In this document: positions 41,870 through 50,103 of the stretch, piece after piece
How positions within the stretch are numbered: position 1 is the stretch's first letter
Layout of the letters: each line of letters begins with the position of its first letter
NCBI GenBank assembly: GCA_949130485.1
Contig: OX422203.1
Span: forward strand, 5,646,429-5,710,428
Direction of reading: 5' to 3'
Source: Agelas oroides
Lineage: Eukaryota > Porifera > Demospongiae > Agelasida > Agelasidae
Length of the DNA: 64,000 nt
Position numbers and translations under genes: made by a program
Notes under the pieces: generated by a model
What the model was told of the DNA's origin: nothing
What the model saw: only the letters and a program-made list of their open reading frames with translations
The model's database searches: none

Positions 41870-42199
41870 GCCCCAGTGGCGTAGCTACACCCGGGCATAC
41901 CCGGGCCTGTGCCGACGTAAAATTCGCTGGTGCCCGGCTCAAAATAATGTAGAAAGCTAAGTTATTAGCATGTGCGATCGCAAATTTCAAGCGGACATGA
42001 AGCGAGTATACAGGTAAGACTGAAAGAACTGTATCTCGCGGTGGCCGAAAACGGCCTCAGAAGCGGTCTCAGAGTGTAAAATTTTGAAATTTTTCATGGC
42101 AGGAGCATGCCTCAGGTCCCCTAGCAGATGCGTGGTGCGCGCGCACTGAGTGTGCCCATGCTGTGCCCACGTAACCTGCTCATCCTGGCTACGCCACTG
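41870..42199. mobile_element. Non-autonomous TIR element (MITE-like) inserted in the satellite
   Basis: A 330-bp block of unrelated, GC-richer sequence interrupts the satellite. CAGTGGCGTAGC at 41,874-41,885 is the exact reverse complement of GCTACGCCACTG at 42,188-42,199, giving terminal inverted repeats of 12 bp. ACCATGG stands directly outside both ends (41,863-41,869 and 42,200-42,206) and may be a target-site duplication, although this heptamer is also a normal satellite word. The interior holds no open frame. The superfamily is not certain; the end sequence and a 7-8-bp duplication would suit a hAT-like element. Confidence 0.8.
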
Positions 42200-42715
42200 A
42201 CCATGGCTCTACTACATTCTACTATGTCTCTACTTGAATCTACATGACTCTCCTACATTCTACCATGGCTCTACTTGACTCTACTTGACTCTAGTACACT
42301 CTACGATAGCTCTACTTGGCTCTACTTGACTCTACTACACTCTACCTTGGCTCTACCTGACTCTACTCGACTATACACTCATATATATGGCTCTAGTTTA
42401 CTTTACTTGACCCTACTACACTCGATCATACATGGATCTACTTGAACCCACTTCACTCTACTAGACTCTACTATGGCTCTAGTTGACTCTACATGACTCT
42501 ACTACATGCACTCTCCCCTGTCTGTACTTAACGCTCTACCATGGGTGTAATAATTATTGACTGTATTCAACTCTACTATACTCTACCATAGCTCACCTTG
42601 ACTCTACTACAGTGTTAGTACCAGGGCTCTGATTAACTCTATGGTGGTCCTACGTGACTCTATTTGACTCTACTACACTCTGCCATGACTCTACTTGACT
42701 TTACCTGACTAACCA
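42200..42715. repeat. Degenerate right edge of the satellite
   Basis: The CTCTAC units resume after the inserted element but become irregular. Spacing breaks down, foreign words such as CATATATATGG and TAATAATTATTGACTG appear, and the last recognisable units fade near 42,715. A decayed edge of this kind is expected where homogenisation no longer reaches. Confidence 0.85.
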
Positions 42716-43714
42716 TGTGACTAGGTTGATCAAAGTTGCTGTTGGCACAATATAAATTTGTGAACTCAACAATAATCCAATACCACCACTGGTGGAGTCA
42801 TGGAAGACTGAGGTAGAATAGAACATGCATTGTATTCATTTTTGTTTGGAGTAGCCAGTTGAGTTGGTTGCAAACATCTTTCTTCACTGCAGCTAGTGCG
42901 ATGATATTGAAATTTACAAATACAGATGTGTAAGAGATTGGACTTGTTGCACAAGTAGTGAACTATTACTTGCAGGATTGTATGTGCTATCTTTGATATT
43001 CTTTGTGTTTCATTTTTATGTTTAGCATGTGTGTGGTTTTAAATTACTTCCTTTAGGTTGAGTTGTGCAATAGGTTTACTGGAAGGTTCTTTAATCAGTA
43101 AGATCATAGTGTATATTTCACTTAAGATGTGTGTTCATTTGTGTGTAATGTCTTTCACGTATTTCCTTCCTGCTTGGTGTAGAAACTAATCTTTTCTTTG
43201 GTGCAATAGGTGCTAAATCCTGTTCTTTCATGGTGTATGATCTATTAGGAACTTGCATCATTTTTGTATAGCCTTGTTGGCACATTTTTGGTGTATTATA
43301 TCATTTTTGAGTTTTTGTATTTAAGTGGACTGAGTTGTGTGTATTTGCATTCCATCGAAATCGGGTGAATTAAAAGTTTGAGAACATTCACCGCTACGGT
43401 CCGTTACAAGATGTCTTGTGATGGGAGACAGCAATGAGCAGCCATACATCTATATTTTCCAAGCTAAGTTTTAACTTGATGAGAACATTAGTACGTATGT
43501 CACGCATTTGGAGTTCATGCCAAGCCACATGAATGTTTAATAAAAAGATGAGTACCATCCATCAAAATATTTGAGATAATGGGGAGAATACATATAAAAA
43601 TTGGATTTCATTAACCAGATTAGGTGTATAAAAGTTTGGCATCTTCCACACTAAATTACAGTCAGAAAATAGAATGTGACACCTTACTCAAGTCAGTGCA
43701 TGTATATAAGAAAG
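42716..43714. other. AT-rich intergenic or 3' flanking sequence, no gene seen
   Basis: Unique sequence between the satellite edge and the stop codon of the kinase-kelch gene. It presumably holds that gene's 3' untranslated region. I see no conserved coding stretch; the 62-codon minus ORF at 42,766-42,954 has no recognisable motif. Confidence 0.5.
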
Positions 43715-46231
43715 TCAAACAATGGTAGCAACTTCTATCGAGTTATCTGCGTTATCTGGTGTATGGCCACCTACTACCATGAGCTGGTTTTGAGGGAAAA
43801 CTGCCAGTAGACATTGAGATCGAGCAGTTGTTATGCGGCTAATGGGCTCCCAGGAGTTAGTGGTTGTCTTGTACGTGTGGATGACAGCTGTCTTTTTATC
43901 GTCTGAATCTCTTCCACCCACCGCCACGAGTTGTCCATGTAGTGACGCACATGTGGATAAGGTAACTGGAGTATCAAGTAGTTTCTGCCAAACTCTAGCT
44001 CTACCTCTGCTTGGCGAAGACAAAGCCCTCAGTCGTGTTCCAAAAGACTGGGATTGGCAAGACTGGAAGAGGGCATCGAGTGAACAAGTAAAAACTGACT
44101 TTGACTTTCCTTTCTCATGAACACCTGCCAGAATGTACACTTGGTCTCCACAGAGTGTTGCTGATGCTTCGGAGAGAGGGTGAGGGAGGCTGCTGGCTGT
44201 GAACCACTGTCGACTATTTGTGTCCATCACTTCAACTGTACTTAGTCTCTTGCCTCCTTCACCCCACCCACCTGCCACAACCAGATATCTGCCACTACAC
44301 ACTGCAGTAGTCACCCAGCGCTTTGTTGGCATGGGCAGGAAATGTTCTGTCCATTTGTTATCAGTAAGGCTGAGGAGTGAGCTGCTGACCTTGTGGTTTG
44401 GCATCTTTCCACCAATAGCAGTCAGAAGAGTGTTGACAATTGCTAGACTGAAACCATAGTTAGGGCATCTAGGAAGTGCAGACCATTTCTGGCTAGTGAA
44501 ATCAAGCGAATACACTGGTACTTCTTTTTCCACCGGGGCACATCTAAAGTAAGCTACATACCCATCTACAGTAGCCACACCTCCCCACATCTTACATGGT
44601 CCCCTCCCTCCATCACTCCATCTCAGTTCAATGTTACCTACACTTGCTGTTGCACCACTTGCCGCTGGCTTTTGAATTTCTGTCTGTCTTAGCTGCCGTC
44701 GGAGTTCCTGTACTTGGATCTGTTGGTCTTGGACTGGTTTCTCCCCCTCCAGAATGTTTTGCTGGGATTTTGCAGTCACCTCCACGTTGGATTGTAACTG
44801 TTGGGTGAACTCCTGACTCTCTTGCTGACATGTGGATATGGCTGCTTTATTCTGCAGTAGCTGTTGGTCTTTACCAACTTGTTGCTCATCTTTTGCAGTG
44901 AGTTTTTGAAAATGGTCATCGGTTGAACTAACCAAATTCTGTTGTCCCAGCATTTGCTGCGGCTGTTGCTGGAGATCTTGTTCCTTCCCTTGTAGCCGGT
45001 CACTCTGGATGTGCAGATGGGCACTCTGAGCAGTGAGTTGCTGTTTGAGAATTCGTAGTTGGTCATTAGTTTCAGTGAGCTGATCCTGTAGTCTCAAAAT
45101 CTGTTGTTGTTGCTGCTGGATTTTCTGTTCCTTCACTTGCAGATTGTCACTTTGGGTCAGCAGTTTGTCACTCTGAGATTTCAGCTTGTCATTCTGGATT
45201 GTCAGCTGTTTTTGAAGGTTTTGGATCTGCTGTGCTTGTTGCACTTCTGTTTCTTCATGCTCCCTGTTGGATCTTTCTGTTGGTTTGGTGCACACTGGAG
45301 ACTGCCGCACACTGTCAGCATACTTGGAGGATGCTTTCAGTGCAGAAATGTGACCACAAAGCTCATGGGAAGATGGCCTGTCTCTGTCTTTATCTTGTAG
45401 GCAGTTAAGAGCAAGTGGTAGCATGAGATGGACTGGGTCAATCAGATCAACGTGGGATCGTCGACGTTCAGTTTCCGGAATGTCTACTTTTACTCTACCA
45501 GAGGGAGCTCTTGGGTCACTGATTTCTATGATGTGGAAGCGGTCTCCAGGTTCAGGAAACTTTCGGGTCATAATCTGAATGGCTAAAACACCGAAAGAAA
45601 ATGAGTCCAGCTTGTCAGTGTACACGGGGGGCTCTGCTAGTGCTTCTGGGGACATGTATGCCATTGTACCTGGGCACAAAGTAAGTGGTGTGAGCTGTGC
45701 TGTGCTGCAATTTGCCGTGTATAACTTCACCATTCCAAAGTCTGTAACTTTAGCTCTGCTGCCTGCAATCAGCAATACGTTGTTGCTTGATAGGTCTCGA
45801 TGGATGATGCCATTGGAATGGAGATAAGAAAGGGCCAGGGCTATGTCATAACACAGATTCACTTCAGTGTGATATGGGATTGGTTCATGGGATCGTGCAA
45901 GAAATCGGGTCAAACTCTCATCCATTAACTCCATCAACAAGACTGGTAGTCTCGATTCAGGATCATGATACATGCCCAAGAACTGGACAATGTGTGGGTG
46001 CTTTATGGCACTTAAAAGACGACACTCTTGCTCAAATTTTTGCATGACACTTGTTGATCCTGGTGTGGTAAACTGAAAGAGAGCAGGGTGGAGGATTTTA
46101 GCAGCACAGGGTAGGTCATCACACATGGCCTTGCAGACAGCACCATATGACCCAATGCCAAGAGACTCAGTTTTGATGAGGTCAACCTGCTGATAGTGAA
46201 ACTCATACAGGGGCTGGGACTGTTGAGCCAT
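43715..46231 (-). CDS. Protein kinase (TKL-like) with coiled coil and C-terminal kelch domain
   Basis: One uninterrupted 838-codon frame. Residues about 20-295 form a protein kinase domain with a glycine loop GIGSYGAV (25-32), the ATP-anchoring lysine in CAAKIL (K45), catalytic loop HRDLSSNN (D146), DFG at 164-166 and SPEA at 194-197, so the catalytic set is complete. The HRDLSSNN loop is typical of tyrosine-kinase-like serine/threonine kinases. Residues about 325-520 are glutamine-rich with heptad-like QxxQ/LxxQ spacing, a probable coiled coil for oligomerisation. Residues about 530-838 hold about five kelch blades, marked by AIGGK, VVAGGW, VAVGGRDSD and VVGGH. Kelch propellers bind proteins, so a signalling kinase with a recruitment domain is likely; substrates are unknown. 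The start ATG (46,229-46,231) lies just before the kinase domain in a good context (purine at -3, G at +4). The gene has no introns, unlike its neighbour, which could reflect retroposition or a single-exon lineage expansion. Confidence 0.93.
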   Translation of the reverse strand: MAQQSQPLYEFHYQQVDLIKTESLGIGSYGAVCKAMCDDLPCAAKILHPALFQFTTPGSTSVMQKFEQECRLLSAIKHPHIVQFLGMYHDPESRLPVLLMELMDESLTRFLARSHEPIPYHTEVNLCYDIALALSYLHSNGIIHRDLSSNNVLLIAGSRAKVTDFGMVKLYTANCSTAQLTPLTLCPGTMAYMSPEALAEPPVYTDKLDSFSFGVLAIQIMTRKFPEPGDRFHIIEISDPRAPSGRVKVDIPETERRRSHVDLIDPVHLMLPLALNCLQDKDRDRPSSHELCGHISALKASSKYADSVRQSPVCTKPTERSNREHEETEVQQAQQIQNLQKQLTIQNDKLKSQSDKLLTQSDNLQVKEQKIQQQQQQILRLQDQLTETNDQLRILKQQLTAQSAHLHIQSDRLQGKEQDLQQQPQQMLGQQNLVSSTDDHFQKLTAKDEQQVGKDQQLLQNKAAISTCQQESQEFTQQLQSNVEVTAKSQQNILEGEKPVQDQQIQVQELRRQLRQTEIQKPAASGATASVGNIELRWSDGGRGPCKMWGGVATVDGYVAYFRCAPVEKEVPVYSLDFTSQKWSALPRCPNYGFSLAIVNTLLTAIGGKMPNHKVSSSLLSLTDNKWTEHFLPMPTKRWVTTAVCSGRYLVVAGGWGEGGKRLSTVEVMDTNSRQWFTASSLPHPLSEASATLCGDQVYILAGVHEKGKSKSVFTCSLDALFQSCQSQSFGTRLRALSSPSRGRARVWQKLLDTPVTLSTCASLHGQLVAVGGRDSDDKKTAVIHTYKTTTNSWEPISRITTARSQCLLAVFPQNQLMVVGGHTPDNADNSIEVATIV

Positions 46232-46980
46232 ATTTCTTCAAGGCCTGAATGGGAAAGATACGTAATAGCCATTACACGGTGGTCAGGGAATAACTAATTG
46301 CTTCTGAGGGCAAGTGTTGGTACCATAAAATTATGCCAAGGCTGTCACGCAATAAGATATAGCTCCCAAGGTAGGGAGAGCTTCAGGAGTGAGACTGCAA
46401 TAGTGGTTGCCATGGGTGGACCCAGAGGGAAAGGGGGCAAGAGTGCATGGTGATTGCTGTGCACATAGTCAATGTGGTTGGCTGTGCGCATAGCAAACAG
46501 CATTGTAGGGCATGCTCCCCGTAATTAAAATTAGACGTGCTTCTGAAGCAATCAGGGACTACTTAGCTACCGTAACTACACACAATCTACAGCTAGTCTT
46601 TAGCTATAAAAATATCCGCTCAAAGTGCGGAAAGTTTTGTACCTTTCCAGTGGTCTGAAAGTCCTCTCATTGGATCCTGGCAAAACTGCTTGCAAGGTTC
46701 GCAACCCTAGTTACAACTTCATGAAAGTGAATCTAGGCTACGACTTCCTGTGAGTGTTAGCTAATTATTGCCCACCAGTTATAGTTTGACTGTCGGCTTT
46801 TCCCTTTCTTCTTTAGCTACATATCAAACATGTCTTTATTTCCAGCGGAGGCGGCAAGATGCTAACTGTTCAGCGCCTCAAGGGCGTGGTGGCGACGTCA
46901 GGCCTCCATGTATAGTCTACGTTAGGCACTCAGCCAATTTTTATCATGTACTTTAAAGGCGGGCCCACCACTTAGTTAAA
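46232..46980. other. Upstream region of the kinase gene, nothing recognised
   Basis: Likely holds the 5' untranslated region and promoter of the minus-strand kinase gene. No TATA box stands out at a convincing distance. The small plus ORF at 46,768-46,956 has no recognisable motif. Confidence 0.45.
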
Positions 46981-47566
46981 GATTTGGCAGCGGTTTTACG
47001 TTGCCTTAGTGTGGAACTATTCAGAACCATTCACGTACCTGTGTACAACGGCTCCAAGATCGTTGACTTGATGCAGAACCAATCAAATTGCCAGATTTGA
47101 CTCTTGTATAACAGAATCCACGCACTAAGGGCTAACCTCTCAATTCGTATTTCAACAGTCATAGAAACACATTCACAGCTGGGATTGTGCTTATCATGAA
47201 TATCAGCAAAGAAGACACTGCATGCCAGGTTGAGAATGTATGGAATGAACATACCGTACACGTGCTAGCTTAGTACATAAACAAAAAGTTGGGTTCACTC
47301 CAAGAACACAAATTTCTTAATTTGGGAAGTGGTTAGGGTGAACAATGGCAGTGCCTCACAAAAAGAAGTTGCCACAAGTAGTAAACTTCATGTATGTTTT
47401 CATGCACCATAGCTACCATTGCTAAATAAGGATGGAGACATGCAGCCGGGTTGGGTGAGATGGCAGGCTAACTTGCTCATAATATACAGCTATATAACTA
47501 TTTTACCTGTTTGCTTGCTCATAGGTTAGCTATATCAAGTGTGTTGAGATCAGGGCCAGAGAGCGA
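46981..47566. repeat. 586-bp tandem duplication, copy 1
   Basis: Starts with GATTTGGCAGCGGTTTTAC, which recurs at 47,567. Shared landmarks in the same order include CATTCACGTACCTGTGTAC, the AATCCACGCACTAAGG word, TTCACAGCTGGGATTGTGC and TGTGTTGAGATC. No coding function is apparent. The duplicated unit contains small indels against copy 2 and so is not recent. Confidence 0.85.
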
Positions 47567-48157
47567 GATTTGGCAGCGGTTTTACATTGCCCATGGAAAC
47601 TGTTCAGAACCATTCACGTACCTGTGTACAACGGCTCCAGGATTGTTGACTTGATATAGAACCAATCAAATTGTACTCTTGTATCACAGAATCCACGCAC
47701 TAAGGCCAGCTAAGTGCTAACCTACACGATGCAATTTATATTTCAACTGTCAAGAAAACACATTCACAGCTGGGATTGTGCTTATCAATATTGGCAGAGA
47801 ACTATAAAGAAGATACTGCATGCCAGGTTGAGCATGTGAACATCACCCTACATAAACAAGAAGTTTGGTTCACCAAACAAAACCAAATATCCTAATTTGG
47901 GAACAATGCCTGGTTAGGGTGTAGCTACAATGGCAGTGCCTTAGTTGCCACCATGAGTTTAATTTAAATTGTGGAAAGTAGTCAACTTCATAATTATATG
48001 TACAAATCATAGCTACCATTGCTAGATAAGGATGGAGACATACAGTGTTGGGTGAGAGCAGGCTAACTTGCTCACATTAACTATTTAAGCTACCTGTTTG
48101 CTTGCTCAAAGGCAAGCTATATTAAGTGTGTTGAGATCCTGACAGGGCCAGAGAGTG
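47567..48157. repeat. 586-bp tandem duplication, copy 2
   Basis: Direct repeat of the preceding block, ending near the second CAGGGCCAGAGAG word. Differences include substitutions and short gaps; for instance, copy 1 has an extra GCCAGATTTG after CAATCAAATT. Confidence 0.82.
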
Positions 48158-48966
48158 CAAGATTCATCATTCAGTGTCTATCATGTGAAATCTCCGGTAT
48201 CAACAGAGGTTAGTTGCATGTTTAGTTATCTTTTTTTTTTTGTGAGTAATGCACAATGGTTTTGACCAGTGTGGTCTTCTTCTGGGAGGGCATACAGGCA
48301 CATTTTTGTAGACGGCTAGGCAGAATACATGTGTAGTCAACAACAACAAAAAAATGTTCATAGTCAAGTGTAATGCCTGCATGGGACAGTGACTGTAAAT
48401 GGTGAATACTGTAGCTCTATCCCTTCATCCTGAGGTTGGGGTCCTCACCCTTCATCCTCTCGATCAGCATCATCCTCACTAGGCATCTATACATGGTCAA
48501 CAGCAAGCACACTGGTAGCTTTTTCATGTTATGTATATTGCATAGAAAATACTAATAGGTAGTTGTACATCATAAACATCAGCTTGGTTGTTGTGGGTTG
48601 ATTAAAATTGACCACTTGAAACTGCTAAAGCCTGGTTCGTCCCAAATGTCATGCTATCTCATCTTATTTCCCCTTAGCATAGTCAATGGGGAAATGTTCC
48701 ATAAGGTACATAGGTTGGATGGCTATTGAACTGTACAGAAGAAATGGGTACCTTGTTTAGCATGGTAAAAGGAAAACAAACAGTTGTGGCTACCAGTAAT
48801 TGATGGAGCTTGACAGAATACCTAATCATGAGTGACCAAGTACCATCAAAACATGTTTGCTATAAACACATGCACATTGCATTCCAGTGGTATTAGCTAT
48901 GCAGCTACGCAACTGCCAGAATGGGACATCATGTGCTTTAGCAATTTGGTGATACCTATACTTAGG
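48158..48966. other. Intergenic sequence, nothing recognised
   Basis: Unique AT-rich sequence with a 10-base T run near 48,230 and an A-rich run near 48,346. I found no conserved open frame; the ORFs at 48,200-48,382 and 48,897-49,094 look random. Confidence 0.45.
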
Positions 48967-49346
48967 ATCAAGAGTTTATAACAGTAAGAGTGTGCAACTC
49001 CCATATGGTTTCTATACCCGCCATCTGGATACGTAGGATGACATAGGCAATCAGCAATGAATATTGTAAGCTGTGAAAACACAACAGTGTTCACATAGCT
49101 AATGTATAGCCTCGTTCCCAGGCCTCCCCCGTTTTCGTTTTGGTTTGCGTTCAGTATAATACACGGCAGCGGAATAGCACGAAAACGGGGGAGGCCTGGG
49201 AACGAGGCTAGCTAATGTACACTAGCACCTAGAATGGCTTCATGTTAAGTACCTGATAAGCATATTCACTGCTGATGGTCTACGTCATCCTATCCAGATG
49301 GCGGGTGTAGAAACCGTTGCACTCTCATTGTTATGAACTCTTGTTA
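48967..49346. repeat. Imperfect inverted repeat flanking a foldback element
   Basis: The left arm (about 48,967-49,066) and right arm (about 49,259-49,346) are reverse complements over roughly 85-100 bp with scattered mismatches. Both contain CGCCATCTGGAT or its complement ATCCAGATGGCG, and AGAGTGTGCAAC or the complement of AGAGTGCAAC. The spacer of about 190 bp holds a second, perfect inverted repeat (49,107-49,210). The arms may be the ends of an old transposon or an inverted duplication. Confidence 0.8.
49107..49210. mobile_element. Foldback MITE with perfect 32-bp arms
   Basis: The arm at 49,107-49,138 is the exact reverse complement of 49,179-49,210, separated by a 40-base loop. The arms start TAGCCTCGTTCCCAGG. 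GCTAATGTA flanks both sides (49,098-49,106 and 49,211-49,219), consistent with a 9-bp target-site duplication. A foldback miniature element with perfect arms suggests recent insertion. Confidence 0.88.
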
Positions 49347-49352
49347 GGATAT

Positions 49353-50103
49353 GTCATAAACCTTATGTAGTCACGAGATTATCAGAGATGGAAGGGGTTA
49401 CAGGTTACCTCCCCATCTATGTACAATGTTGTAAATTAGTATAGCATCACATAATTGAGTGAAGGCCACACCCACCACAGTTTGCTGTGAATATAATTAA
49501 GGTTACTTGGCTAAAACCATTTTCATCATGAAACGAGTTTGCACAAACTCACCAGTGTGTATGTGCACATTGCTCTCCAAAGTGTTGTAGATACCTTTTG
49601 TATGCATGGATGCTGCTGACACTGGTTGTGGACCAATCGTGTCCATCAGTTATGTATATTCACAATGTCTACTAACACCCTTCTCCCCTAGACTGGACCT
49701 ACCACACGTTGCAGCAGTTGTTCAGAGCAAGCTAGTGATTTGATGGTTTCGCCAAGGGTGGAACTGTCTACCGCTGCTATTTGCACTTCGGAAGTGAAGA
49801 TTACTTCTTGCATGTCAAGGCTAGTCATACACAAATTACCTACACTCCCAACTGCGTCTCTAAGTATGCAAAGCATTCAGCCTCAAATGCTTGACCATAA
49901 GAATGGAGAACAGTGCATGCGGTCTTATTTCAGGACTAAATATGTCAGAATTTCATTAATTTTCACTCATCATAAAAATTTGTTGTTCTTATCAAGCAAC
50001 AATGTTGGTGGCTGTTCTAAGTTCTGCAAACAATGCCTGGAAGAGAAGAAACAGTCACATAATTATAAAGTATACCTCACTAATTATGAAGCATCTAGTA
50101 ATG
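49353..50103. other. Sequence downstream of exportin-T, no certain gene
   Basis: Contains the probable 3' untranslated region of the exportin-T gene. A 62-codon minus frame at 49,688-49,876 opens directly after a stop codon and has no recognised family, so no gene is called. Confidence 0.4.

Noticed and set aside
41870..42199. Reading the GC-rich block as a gene fragment
   Set aside because: It has no open frame, and the inverted ends with a flanking direct repeat explain it as a small transposable element.
1..42715. Dozens of plus-strand ORFs of 60-124 codons with TLLHSTMALL-type translations
   Set aside because: They follow the repeat, overlap at 103-bp steps in successive frames, and occur because the plus-strand unit lacks stops in some registers. 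No consistent start, frame or length is conserved between repeat copies.
43833..45827. Plus-strand ORFs opposite the kinase gene (43,833-44,120, 44,199-44,459, 45,104-45,400, 45,579-45,827)
   Set aside because: They are antisense shadows of a long minus-strand frame with clear kinase and kelch motifs.
49688..49876. 62-codon minus-strand ORF downstream of exportin-T
   Set aside because: A stop codon directly precedes its ATG, no family was recognised, and no splice logic ties it to exportin-T. It could still be an exon of something unknown.
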